Source of the DNA: Chrysophaeum taylorii
Taxonomy: Eukaryota > Sar > Pelagophyceae > Pelagomonadales > Pelagomonadaceae
NCBI GenBank assembly: GCA_029834535.1
Contig: JAQMWT010000211.1
Coordinates: 1 to 29,537 of the forward strand
Direction: 5' to 3'
DNA: 29,537 bases
Shown piece after piece: positions 17,820 through 27,600 of the stretch. Within the stretch, counting starts at the first letter, position 1. The number at the start of each line of letters is the position of its first letter. The notes under the pieces are model-generated. The model made no database searches, was not told where the DNA came from, and saw only the letters and a program-made list of their open reading frames with translations. Position numbers and translations under genes: made by a program.

Positions 17820-18695
17820 ATTTCTCTGCAAAGAGTTCAACGATCTCAAAGCTCAGCTCAACGATGCCAAAGCTCAGCAAGCCGCATATTCAGCTGAACT
17901 CGCTGCTCTATCAGCTCAGTTTGCTGCCGACACGTCTACCATCGACAAGCTCGCCGCACATTCGATGCCATATACGAGCATCCCGACCACCGACCAGACG
18001 CGCCACCTGGAAAAGATTCCACCCCTGCCGTTTACACGGCAACCCCCCTCAAACAAATTTCTCTCGAAGTTAAGACCCAGGACCCGACCATCTCAATGGT
18101 CACTCCCCCTCCTGCTGTCCTGCACGTTATTGAACATGGACAACAACCACCTTCTGCCATCCACACCGCCGGACGTCCAACCCCCCAAGTCAAAGTCACG
18201 GCCCCCACAACCGTCACTCAAGACCCTGTCATAGCCAACGTCACTCCACGACGTGGCAAAACCCATCTTCACGATGACACTCCGCCTTGCTCGAATATCG
18301 CGCCAACGATATTGAATACCTCACCACCAACCCCAACTTTCATTCTCCCCTTCACTCCACCCACTCCGCCGGAGCCTCCACCTCCTTCACTGGAGCCTTC
18401 CTCCCCACTTTCGCCGACTCCCTCCCCACCATCTTCTCCTGTTCCCCATCATCCTCTTCCACCCACTCGCCGCGAAAACCACCCCTTTCCACAAGATCAT
18501 GCCACCTACGGCCATGATGGCCCCGGCACCTCCATCCCTGATCATGCCCCTTCCGCGGCTCAAGCTCCTGCCGCCCCACCATCGGACCCTCCTGTCCCGT
18601 CTCCATCATCTTCCGAAAGCCAATGTTCCCGCGATTTCACCTCCACCCGTGTGGCGGTAACGCCCTTCCCTCGACTTACCCGCCTGTTGCCTTGA
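17820..18695 (+). pseudogene. E3 ORF1 remnant
   Basis: The first part reads as an Ala/Leu-rich coiled coil (EFNDLKAQLNDAKAQQAAYS) and continues to about 18030. The frame then changes by one base into the frame 18042-18695, which matches E1 ORF1: TATPLKQ, ISMVTPPPAV (E1 ISMVTLPPAV), PPEPPPPSLEPSSPLS and one DHATYGHDGPGTSIP unit where E1 and E2 have two. It stops at TGA 18693-18695 before the coiled-coil part of the E1 protein. The variable N-terminal helix, different in all three copies, contrasts with the conserved Pro-rich part. Confidence 0.55.
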
Positions 18696-18700
18696 ACTTG

Positions 18701-19419
18701 ACCCTGACATCTCCACTTGTTTTTCCACGGATACCGGTGTACCGGGAATTTGTATTTCCATTGCCAATCTTAGCATATCTTGATTGCTTTTCTTGTAATC
18801 TATTGATTCTTGCCTAAATCCCTCCTTTTTTTTGATTGTCCAACCTCAAGACGATGCGTGCGCAACCATCGGGCTGGGCGTGTGGCGGAACCACCCGCGG
18901 GTTGGGCACATTGAAAGGTCACGTTGTGACTGCCAGTCCGGCTAAGGGGGCGGGTGAAGAAGTTTCGGCCACATCTTGGTCTCCGAAACGGGAACCGAGA
19001 GTTCCCAGGGGTGTTGTTACATCAACCCCGGACGCCCGGTTCTTCGTGTTCGGCGGCGAATCGGTGAATTCGGCTTTTGAGTGAGCGCAGAGCCGACGTG
19101 TTGTGGGCGAGATTCCGACGGATCGAGAGAGCACATCGCGCTATTTACGTGAATCGGAACATAAAACGTTCGAGCGACGTCCCTCGAACATTGGGCGGGT
19201 ATTGTAAGTCCCAAGGAAAGAAGGGGAGAGAAGAAGGCGAGGAACGTCTCCAGCCGGTGGGGGACCGACCATAGTCCCTAGCAAAGGCAGAGAAAGCTTA
19301 ATTCTTGTAAGACCAAAATCGCACCGGCCGCGCGCAAGTCAACAGCTGCCGGCAAATTTTCGGTTTGACGAAAATTTTTTGGTGTCCGCGATAGTGGTTG
19401 CTGTCCGAGAAAATACACC
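18701..19419. other. No supported gene
   Basis: AT-rich to 18830, then GC-richer. An 82-codon frame at 18836-19084 has no recognisable feature. I see no terminal repeats here. Confidence 0.4.
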
Positions 19420-19910
19420 ATGGAGAGAAGAGCAGGAGAATGGTTTTGGGACGCCAGAAACGACTGCGGCATACGATCACCCCGACCATGGAGGCATCTG
19501 TCCGAAGACGGCTGGAAGCTGGAACAGATGAGAGAAGAACAGAGACTACCCCAGCAGAGCGAACTCCGAGTGTGGCCAGTGTGCCGGAAGTGCGCCCTGC
19601 AGAAAGAGAAAGAACGCCGGGTGTAGCGGACGCCACGACAGCCCCGGTGTCTGCAACATCTGTTGGGAGCGAGCCGATGTCACCGCCCGTACGTTAGCGA
19701 GACGAGACGGGTGCTCCTGAATGGCCTCCGATCGGCGTCGAGGCTTGCGATGCTAGCAGCCTCATCCGGCGCGACACTTGCGGCGACCTCAAGAAGCTAC
19801 CCTCTGAGAGGAATAAGTGCGTGGAGGAGCGCGAGGCGGCCGCTGACGATGGTGGAGCTGCTGCTGATGATGACAACGATGGCGACGACGGGCCCACAGA
19901 TGCCGACTAG
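19420..19910 (+). pseudogene. Broken Cys-rich small gene
   Basis: ATG at 19420 in a good context (CACCATGG). The frame MERRAGEWFWDARND ... HLSEDGWKLEQMREE leads, after a 1-base shift near 19535, into a Cys-rich block ending at 19720 with spacing C-x2-C-x5-C-x7-C-x10-C-x2-C (ECGQC, PC, GC, VCNIC). Another 1-base shift near 19710 gives EWPPIGVEAC ... KKLPSERNKCVEE and an acidic tail DDDNDGDDGPTDAD ending at TAG 19908-19910. The Cys spacing suggests a metal-binding fold, but I cannot name one. Reading across three frames makes a pseudogene (or a gene with unseen introns) more likely than chance. Confidence 0.3.
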
Positions 19911-20147
19911 GTCGAGCACCTCGACCATCGCGTTGCGCCTATCGACTCCCTTACACCAACCAGACCTTTCTCGACCTAGTGTTGCGTCTGCCGTGTTCTA
20001 ACTGCGTCTCATTCTCATTTTTTGCATGTACATGGCCTATCACATGCCGCGTTACTTTTGATGTGCAGGGCCCAGGGTCATCAAGCCACAGTCCCTCGAA
20101 CCTCTTGCAGACCAGAGCACTAGCTGCCTCAGGAAGGGCGGGGGGAC

Positions 20148-20280
20148 TGTTGGGGTCATCTTTGGTCGCGTCGGCGGCCTCGCTGGTGTCGAGGGCTGTC
20201 CGCTACGCCCCTCGCAAGAAATATATAATTTTTGAACAAGCCGCTTGTGTTCTTTCTACTTACTAGGTTCTTCTTACTAG
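20148..20280 (+). repeat. Possible start of an LTR (Copia-like boundary)
   Basis: A purine run AGGAAGGGCGGGGGGA is followed one base later by TGTTGGGGTCATC, the arrangement seen at the polypurine tract/3' LTR junction of many Copia elements. A TATA-like AAATATATAATTT lies at 20219-20231, a plausible U3 promoter distance. I cannot find the right LTR end, a second copy or Copia coding sequence, so this is tentative. Confidence 0.3.
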
Positions 20281-20309
20281 GTAGACATATTGACCGTTGA
20301 AAATATGAT

Positions 20310-20409
20310 AAGTTTTGAGAAGTTCTGATAAGTTTTGAGAAGTTTTGATAAATTTCGAGAAGTTTTGAGAAGTTTTGAGAAGTATTGAGAAGTTTTGAGA
20401 AGTTTAAAG
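20310..20409 (+). repeat. 10-bp tandem repeat, about 10 units
   Basis: Consensus AAGTTTTGAG, with variants such as AAGTTCTGAT and AAATTTCGAG. It overlaps the beginning of the open frame that follows. Confidence 0.85.
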
Positions 20410-21147
20410 AAGGATTTTGTTGCTGAGTCGGCACATTCCGAAACAGAACACGGACTCGGCGCCGCCAAGGGGCACGAAGCGCGGCACGGGATCTCTAGAA
20501 GATTGCATTCATTTGCTCCTCTCCTCACGGGCTACCTGTGGGCCCTTTCTGCTGAGAGAACTCGGTTTTGGGAACCTTGTCGTTCGCGACTCGCCGCACG
20601 CGATGCCAAAAAAGATGATAAAGAGTGGAATGGCGAAGAGAAAGTGTACAAGCGCGCCGTTGATGCGTGGAAGCGCTTGTGGCGTGTTGGAGATGGTCGC
20701 TTTCTCGAGCGCGAACGTGCGGTCCTTCGCGACAAGATGGGGCGATTGCGGGCCGCTCGTCGTGAAGCTCTTGCCGCCGGCGACGAGGATGCGGCGATGC
20801 TGCTTGAGCGTCAACGCGAGGCCAAGCGTATTGCAATTGCAGAGCGGCGTGATGATCGTCTAGAAGAAGCGCACGCCGGCGACGAGGACGCGATGCGCGC
20901 GCTCGAGGACGAACGCGAGGCTGATCGTCTGCGCCATGTCGCAAGGCGCGACAAACGTTTAGAAGAAGCGCACGCCGGCGACGAGGACGCGATGCGCGCG
21001 CTCGAGGACGAACGCGAGAGTGGTCGTCTGCGCCACGCCGTATGCCGCAAGAGTCGCAGGGGAGCTAAACGAGCTCGTCGTAGTCACCAGCAGCACTCCC
21101 CCCCCCCTTTTCTAACTTTTTTTTTCCAACCTAAGCCCTGGCCCTAA
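20389..21147 (+). CDS. Charged alpha-helical protein with 33-residue tandem repeats
   Basis: Open from a TGA at 20386-20388 to TAA 21145-21147. There is no early in-frame ATG, so the 5' part may be an exon or the gene may be truncated. The C-terminal half has three units of 99 bp. Two are nearly identical (20848-20946 and 20947-21045: RLEEAHAGDEDAMRALEDER) and one is divergent (20749-20847: AAGDEDAAMLLERQREAKR). The Glu/Arg/Ala pattern predicts a long single helix or coiled coil. It ends in a basic tail (RKSRRGAKRARRSHQQH). The repeats keep frame exactly, which supports coding. Family not recognised. Confidence 0.45.
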   Translation, partial: EVLRSLKKDFVAESAHSETEHGLGAAKGHEARHGISRRLHSFAPLLTGYLWALSAERTRFWEPCRSRLAARDAKKDDKEWNGEEKVYKRAVDAWKRLWRVGDGRFLERERAVLRDKMGRLRAARREALAAGDEDAAMLLERQREAKRIAIAERRDDRLEEAHAGDEDAMRALEDEREADRLRHVARRDKRLEEAHAGDEDAMRALEDERESGRLRHAVCRKSRRGAKRARRSHQQHSPPPFLTFFFQPKPWP

Positions 21148-21216
21148 TGACGCGCTCTTGACCCTTACCCTGATTGTACACTCAACCTTTAAGTCTCTCA
21201 TAGCGCCATACTTTTC

Positions 21217-21450
21217 GCGATGGAGGACGGTGCCTTCTAAACCCGCACCTTGTGACGGAATCGGTCCTCCCGGCGTAGGTTGGCACCTGTTCGCCTCCCT
21301 TGCGAGGGCACCGGTCCTCCCGGCGTAGGTTGGCACCTGTTCGCCTCCCGAACGGGCCGGTTGGCTTCCGGAACGTTCGCAGCGGGACGAGGTATGGCCG
21401 GGGGGCGTGGAAGGAAGTTGACGACGAAGTTGACAGTGAGTCCGAATGTC
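21217..21450 (-). mobile_element. Partial short-repeat copy R4 with internal 50-bp duplication
   Basis: Shares CGATGGAGGACGGTGCC, CCTCCCGGCGTAGGTTGGCACCT and ACGAGGTATGGCCGGGGGGCG with R1-R3 (orientation as R2). The 38-bp block starting CGGTCCTCCCGGCGTAGG occurs at 21262 and again at 21312, a 50-bp period. The distal (TTAG)n part is not present; sequence diverges after about 21450. Confidence 0.65.
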
Positions 21451-21689
21451 CGCGGTCTCAAAAACGAGGCGAAGATAGTTCACGTACGGCCGGGTCTCAT
21501 CAAGGCACTCCGAATATTTCACATAAGCACGAAGATATGGTACTCCCTCGCTCAAGACCGTGACAACTGGCGACAGACCATCTACGTGCCCTCTGACCGC
21601 CCGGCGACTCTGATTGCACGCGCCACGGTGCTGGGAGTAAATAGCCGACGCCCCATGCATTGGGCCGGCCTTTAGTTTATTTGTTAGTG

Positions 21690-22275
21690 GTGACAGCTGC
21701 CAGATACACGAGGAGGGCGCGAGGAGCGAGAAGCAAAAGTACGCCCGCGAGAATATCAAAAAACGGCTTGTCATGAAGTTCAAGAATCAGCTGAACGGCG
21801 GTGAGCAGCTGTAGCGGCCGGTCAACTACGTCGAGATCGGCTGGAAGAAGCTCGACGCCTTCCTCGACCAGTTCGAACACAAGTATGCCAGGATCAAGTG
21901 GTCCAAGCCCTCGGCGCCGCAGCCTTCGACGGGCGAACAGCTTGCTGCTCAGGATGCCACCCGAGATGCCCAACGTGATGCCCTCGCGGCCCTGTGCAAG
22001 GAGCTGCCGTCAACGTCCATCGAGACGGCAAAAAGGATGGACCTCGTGCGAAGGGCCAAACTGATGGGCCTCTAGCTCCAAGTCCTAGGACCGACGGCAA
22101 GCCCGGCACGCGCCAGATGAAAGTCGCCGAGCTCCGCAAGGCTTTCCTCGGGACACTCCGCCCCTCGGCCAAAGCCGCGGCGCCCGCTCCGTTCGCTCCC
22201 GCGCCCGCGCCCGCCGCACCGTTCCCGCCCACCTCACCTTCAACCGCTTCCGACGTCGATATGGCCGCGTCTTAA
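21690..22275 (+). pseudogene. Gene fragment with internal stop and frame change
   Basis: One frame reads QIHEEGARSEKQKYAREN and KRLVMKFKNQLNGGEQL, then a TAG near 21812, then VNYVEIGWKKLDAFLDQFEH and DALAALCKELPSTSIE, ending at TAG 22072-22074. From about 21994 a second frame gives GTRQMKVAELRKAFLGTL, an Ala/Pro-rich linker (APAPAPAAPFPPT) and the end VDMAAS at TAA 22273-22275. The pieces look like parts of one basic helical protein with a Pro/Ala linker. I do not recognise it. A host gene fragment caught among mobile DNA is possible. Confidence 0.3.
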
Positions 22276-22466
22276 ACGCAACACCTTTGCGGGCGCTTGA
22301 CTGCCCGAGGGCGCCAAGCGGACGAACCCGTCAAGCCAGAGCGCATAGCAGTAGTTCGTCTAGATGTACGTCATTTGTACAAGTGTAGTATGTAGGCAAA
22401 TCAGGTTGCATTCGTTCCGTTGAGAAAGCGAGAGAGAGAGATTATCTACATTGTAAGAAAAACAAC

Positions 22467-22789
22467 TGCAGGCCAGCAAGTTCACCTAGTCCCAATCTCT
22501 AACCCCAGTAAGTTCACCTGGTCCCAATCTCTAACCCCAGCAAAAACTCGGCGTAAACCCAATCTCTAACCCCAGTAAGTTCGGCGTAAACCCACACCCA
22601 CTCTCCTTTGAGCTCGTCGCTCTCACCCCCGCCAATCCAAGCTGCTTTGATCCGCACACGCCGCTCAGCTTTGAGTTTACTCTAAAAGCCCCAGTAAGTT
22701 CACACTTGGTCTCAGTAGGTTCACCTGGTCACTAAGTTCACCTATTCCCAATCTCTAACCCCAGTAAGTTCACCTGGTTCCAGTAAGTT
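22467..22789. repeat. Direct repeat DR1 (about 323 bp)
   Basis: Runs from TGCAGGCCAG to CAGTAAGTT and matches 23507-23830. Inside, two words alternate: AGTAAGTTCACCTGGT-like and CCCAATCTCTAACCCC-like. A unique core includes GCTCTCACCCCCGCCAATC. Confidence 0.85.
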
Positions 22790-23400
22790 AACCTATAGTG
22801 CGCGTGTAGACGCCGGGAGGGGTCTTATCGGTATTGCGCCGCACGTGTGGGGTAGGGTGGAGTCGTCGACCCAGAAGAGGATATCCTCGGGGTTGCCGAT
22901 CGACAGAGAGCCACGTAGAGCTGGACGTGACAGAAGGCGGGCTTGTGGGCAAGAGGACGCCGACCTCGCGGGGCGTCTGGCCCTGGCTCTTGTTGATCGT
23001 TTGGCGTAGGCGGGACTTAAGGGATACAGGTTGGAGGAGCCTCAGCGACAACGACACAATCAATGATGTATCTGGTACCGTTGCAGTGGCCGTGCGACGG
23101 GTCGAGGTTGCGAAGACTTTAAGCTCGCGATCAAAGTCAGCATCCCGTTGGTTGTCAGGGAGTTGAAAACTCGACTGTAAAGAGCGAGGCGTCGGCTTCC
23201 GACCCAACCTAGTCGGCCGAAAAGAACTCTGACGCCTCGTCTCCGGGAAAAAAAGGCCACGGTCACGCGCGCGTTGTCAGCATCGACAACATCGTTTCGA
23301 CGGGGCGTGAGAATGGCGCGCTGAAAGAGCCGCCGCGGGTCGTGGAAATAGTCTGAGAGGTCGCCGTAGACGGCTTGGAGGATCAATGCCTGGCTCGCGG
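22790..23400 (-). pseudogene. Helitron-type (Pif1-like) helicase, C-terminal remnant
   Basis: On the minus strand three motifs fall in the order found in Helitron helicases. First, RAILTPRRNDVVDADN (frame 23386-23060), like 'raILtptNedVdeiN'. Second, TINKSQGQTPREVGVLL (frame 23207-22788), matching the TINKSQGQT motif of SF1B/Pif1 helicases. Third, CHVQLYVALCRSATP in another frame (about 22945-22860), matching 'sHGQLYVALSR'. The frames differ, so the gene is broken. The N-terminal Rep (HUH) part and the earlier helicase motifs are absent. It lies exactly between the two direct repeats. Confidence 0.8.
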
Positions 23401-23429
23401 GCCTACCTGATCCTTACCCTAAATTGGGG

Positions 23430-23434
<5 letters not shown>

Positions 23435-23477
<43 letters not shown>
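23435..23477 (+). repeat. (ACAG)n microsatellite
   Basis: About ten uninterrupted ACAG units between the helicase remnant and DR2. Confidence 0.95.
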
Positions 23478-23481
<4 letters not shown>

Positions 23482-23506
23482 TCTGTCGATTAGTAGTATG
23501 GACAAG

Positions 23507-23830
23507 TGCAGGCCAGTAAGTTCACCTAGTCCCAATCTCTAACCCCAGTAAGTTCACCTGGACGCGTTAAGTTCACCTAGTCCCAATCTCTAACCCCTGT
23601 AAATTCGGCGTAAACCCACTCGTTCTCACATCCACTCACCCCACTCTCCTTTGAACTCGTCGCTCTCACCCCCGCCAATCTAAGCTGCTTTGATCCGCAC
23701 ACGCCGCTAACCTTCGAGTTTACTCGAAAAAACCCAGTGAGTTCGCTTGGTCCCAGTAAGTTCGCCTGGTCACTAAGTTCACCTAGTCCCAATCTCTAAC
23801 CTCCGTAAGTTCACCTGGTTCCAGTAAGTT
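23507..23830. repeat. Direct repeat DR2 (about 324 bp)
   Basis: Second copy of DR1, in the same orientation, ending CAGTAAGTT one base before the LTR that starts at 23832. The LTR element therefore inserted at or very near the edge of this repeat. Confidence 0.85.
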
Positions 23831-23831
23831 C

Positions 23832-24168
23832 TGTGGCGGCAACTCCCGCCTCCAAAGGCTTACCCCTCTTCTAGGACCCCCCCTTATCAGGGGCACCCTA
23901 CTCCGTTCTGATGATGTCAGTGTTCTCTATGACATCATCTTCCTTTTCCGTGACATGCGTCACCCTCATTTCTGTGTTTCGATATACCTTGATCATAAAG
24001 CAACAGCCGAGCCTCAAGTTGTGAGGACCAGGCACGGAAGTTGTTTGTGGTTGTGTGGCGGGAGAACGGCCACCCTCGTCCAGTGACTCCACCAAGGGCA
24101 CGGACGCGAGCGGCGAGCCAGGATTCGAAGGCACGCCAGGTAGCCCCTAAAATTCTCCTTACGCCACA
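23832..24168 (+). repeat. 5' LTR (337 bp) of the methyltransferase-bearing retrotransposon
   Basis: Starts TGTGGCGG and ends ACGCCACA, giving 7-bp inverted termini. It is homologous throughout to the LTR at 4213-4548. A primer-binding-site candidate follows two bases downstream and gag begins 465 bp later, so this is the 5' LTR. The U3 part has TGATGTCA (23912-23919) and TGACATGCGTCA (23951-23962), which keep the spacing of the CRE-like sites in the other LTR. The 3' LTR is outside the window. Confidence 0.85.
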
Positions 24169-24170
24169 GG

Positions 24171-24193
24171 TGGTGGAGGAATGCGAGATTCGA
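24171..24193 (+). promoter_or_regulatory. Primer-binding site candidate
   Basis: TGGTGGAGGAATGCGAG and the bases after it lie two bases after the LTR end. The reverse complement ends ...CTCCACCA and includes TCGAATC, like a tRNA 3' end (T-loop TTCGAATC, acceptor strand, CCA). That fits minus-strand priming by a tRNA. Which tRNA cannot be told without the host tRNA set. Confidence 0.55.
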
Positions 24194-24456
24194 GCGACTA
24201 TGTCGGTCGCAGCGAACTAGTGCATCTTGCATTATCTACACGGACCGGACAAGCCGTGCGCGCCCTGATCGAGCGCGCCGACAAGGAATTCCAGAAGGAC
24301 CACTGCCGTGGGAAAGTTCCCCGGCCGGATACGTTAGTCGTCGGAAGTGACGACGCGCGATTCGGTGCTAGCCGACGCGCAACCCGGGTACCGCTGCCGC
24401 AGGCGAGCGGAGTGAGATCGCAACTCACGGATAAGGCATCGATTGCCGGGCAGTGA
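24181..24456 (+). CDS. Short upstream ORF in the leader
   Basis: ATG 24181 overlaps the primer-binding site; 91 codons. It includes TGQAVRALIERADKEFQK, a plausible amphipathic helix, but there is no second copy to test conservation. It may be a chance frame in the 5' leader, or a uORF that limits translation of gag at 24634. Confidence 0.25.
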   Translation: MRDSSDYVGRSELVHLALSTRTGQAVRALIERADKEFQKDHCRGKVPRPDTLVVGSDDARFGASRRATRVPLPQASGVRSQLTDKASIAGQ

Positions 24457-24633
24457 CGAGTTCTGCCGCCCACCGGACTGATAGATTTGTCGGTGGAAGA
24501 CGCACGCGACGACGATATTACGCGTGTCGTGGACGATTAGAAGTTCCAGAGTCGAAGGAGCACGAGAACGACGACGACTCAACCATTTTGGACCCGCTCT
24601 GATCTCGGCCGACTAGAACGAGCCAGAGCCGAT

Positions 24634-27600
24634 ATGGAAGACGATGATGCTGCCGTCGAGCAGCTACGATATGAAGAATCGCCAAGCCGTCAGGATGAGA
24701 CGAACGATCGGAATGACGATGATGATAATGACTACGATGAAGAAGAGCACGACACAGAAGTTGACGACGAGGAAGAAGAGCTAGACTACAACGACGGCAA
24801 GCCCACGGAGAGACCTACGGGAGAACGATCGACAGCTCCGTCAACGCGTGCAGGACCTCCGGATGCAACGAAAATGAATGAGTTCTACGAGGCTCACTTG
24901 CGGGCATTACGCGAAGAGAACGAACGCGCGCAAGAACGACTTTTAAAACAAATAGGGGAAGAGAACGAACGAAAAGAACGGCTACAACGGAAGGAGAAAG
25001 GAGAATTAAAAGAGCAACTGCGCACGGCCGACGCTCGAGCAGACGCCTTCCAAGATCAAGTAAGCTCGTTGACACGTGAAAGAGACGAGTTGCGTACGCC
25101 GAGTCGATCAAGGCGAGCGAGCAGCACGGGGTCCCGAGCTGAGGAGGAGCCGCCAACTACACGATCACGCGCGAAAGCTAGGAAGCCGCGCTATGAAGAC
25201 GATGATGAAGAAGAAAAGGAGGAGACGCGCGGCGACGGAAGGATCGACACCCAAGAGTTCTTGATGGGGTTTACAGATCGATTCGCCAGCGCGTTAGCTA
25301 AACACGATCGCAACAAGGAGCGGCGATCAACCTCTGGATTAAAAACCGAAACTTTTAAACTGGTTCTCGATGGACGCGATCAGGACCAGTTCGATTTAGA
25401 TGCGGGCGCGGTGATGAGTACGTTAGCCGAAGACCATTTCAGCTTGGAGAAACTACGATATCTGCTTCCCGCGACCCTGCGCGACACAGTCGCACCGATT
25501 TTTCGAGAACACTTAAAGAAGTATGAAGACCTGTGTAAAGACCTCGATCACCCAGCGTCTTTTTATTTACGTCGGGATGTCGACGATGAGGAGTACGGTT
25601 CCGTGGTACGACGGATACGACGATTGAACGAGAAGTATTGCCTCAAGATTTTGAAATATTTCCGAGAGAGTTGTCCGCTGCCGGTGACGGCAGAGGAATC
25701 GTTACGAAAGTTACAATGCACGACCCAAGCGACCGTTCCGAAACGCTCTGGGGAACGCCACGTGCATACATATTGCATTAAATTTCAGAAAGAGGCCATG
25801 GCGTACTGTTCCGTGGCCAACCGAGATCTCAACGATGTGGAGATCATATCTTACTTGATACGCGGACTGGAGTCCAGCGAATTGAAATCCCGCGTGCGAA
25901 CGATGCGCAGCGGACACCCGACGACGTATAATACGTTTACGTCTACGTTGTCGCTGATTACACGGCTCGAGAACGACTTCGCAACAGCCATGGCGGAGAA
26001 GAACAGCCGAAACTCAATGAACCCATCGAGCGGGAAGCCGCAGAAGCCACCGTCTGGACGCGGAGGACGGGCTCTCGCCTCGGGAACGAAAGATAAAACG
26101 ACGAAATATGAAGCATTACGCCTCGAAGAGAATCCGAAAAAGTGGTTCGAGAGGACATGCAAGGATTGTGGGTTTTTCTTAACGACCCACGACAAGGATG
26201 AACACGGGAACCGAGTCATTTGCAACCGCGAGCCCGACGACTATTATGTAGCGATGTGCAAATACATCGAAGACGGCATAAAGCCCATTTCGCGAGGACG
26301 ATGGGAGAGCCGACAAAGGAAAGATAATCATTCGCGTGACGACGGCAGTTCTAATGCCACCCTCTGTTCGAGCGCTGCTCAAGATATTCAGAGCAGACTC
26401 CATGACATGGGCACGCAGCTGATCACGGTTATGGATTCCGTGAAGCACTTAATAGATGGACACGGCCGATCGTCTTCGACACGACCGGGCCGTCGAGATA
26501 GCCGGAGCCCCCGATGCCGCGACAAGAGCCGTAGCAGCTCGCGCCAGCGCCGACGGAAAGATAGCAGGAGCTCTAGCAGACATTCACGCCGCCGCCGGCG
26601 ACGAAGATCTCACGATCGAAATTCGGACGATGGTCGTTACCGGGAAGACTCGGGACATTCGTCTGCAGCGTTCGCGTTTACGACCCCTTGCGGTCAACAG
26701 TTACCATTAGGAGTGATGGTGTACCCGAACACGGACATCCACACCGACGACACAGCCGACGCCCTTGCCGCGGCCGCATTCGAAGATCTTGCTCGCCAAC
26801 CGATGGACGAGCCACCCAACGACGTGCTGACCAATCGTCGGTCTTTGGCACAGATTTATGAGCAGATGTCGAGCGATGAGCTCGAAGATTCGAGCGAGGA
26901 ACTCGAAGCTCCACGATACTGGGAAGGCGATTCAGATTTGGAAGATGAAGAAGCTACACCTTGTGAACCAGTGTCCGCGATAACGTTATTTGACGAGTCG
27001 TCCACGGACGACCCACCGTTTATTTTTGACGAGGAAGCCCTCGATGCCATCGGCTTATCTTTGGACCCTCCAGAGATGACCGTTGGCGACCGAACTGGCT
27101 GCGAGCCAGACCTGGATTTCTGCAGTGATAGCTTGTGCGCTCATTCGCCTGACGAGACGATGACCACCGCGAGTGATGCAGACGACGATTTTACGATAGA
27201 GTTGACGTCGGGGACGACGACATCTTTTCCTGCGGACCCCCCCGAAACGGTTTCGGTTACTACGGATCGAGCCACGGATACGCCGCCGGAAGAAAAGGAT
27301 AGATTTAAGAAGAAGATTAGCAGCGTTCTCGAGTGGGACGAAGACGAGCCGACGTGGAACCTGCAGGATTTGTGGACGAAAACTCTGAAATTCTTGCTAA
27401 AGAAGCCACCAGAACAACCGCTCAGCTACGGACTCGAAGCCGCAGCCGACACGGAACCGATCGCCGATGATGGTGAGGATCAACCGGCGACGAATGAATT
27501 CACAGATACATTCTGGAACGACGAAATGATTGATTTATGGGAGGGGTCGTTTGCTTCCAAGAACTACGAAGACCAGGATCCCCTGCCAGCGTTGATGCCC

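Larger units (their letters stand above)
17193..18700 (+). mobile_element. E3: third E-family copy, 5' part only
   Basis: Begins TAGAGATAGAAAATTCCATG, carries the terminal repeat in two blocks (17193-17334 and 17696-17752) split by repeat R3, then the start of ORF1. Similarity to E1/E2 ORF1 fades after about 18700, and no right terminus is visible. The leader between 17753 and 17820 differs from E1 and E2. Confidence 0.7.

Noticed and set aside
21112..21783. 223-codon minus-strand ORF across R4
   Set aside because: Runs through a duplicated part of a non-coding repeat and into unrelated sequence; no motif.
22467..22789. DR1/DR2 as a CRISPR-like array because of recurring short words
   Set aside because: The words vary in spacing and sequence, there are no unique equal-length spacers, and the context is eukaryotic mobile DNA.
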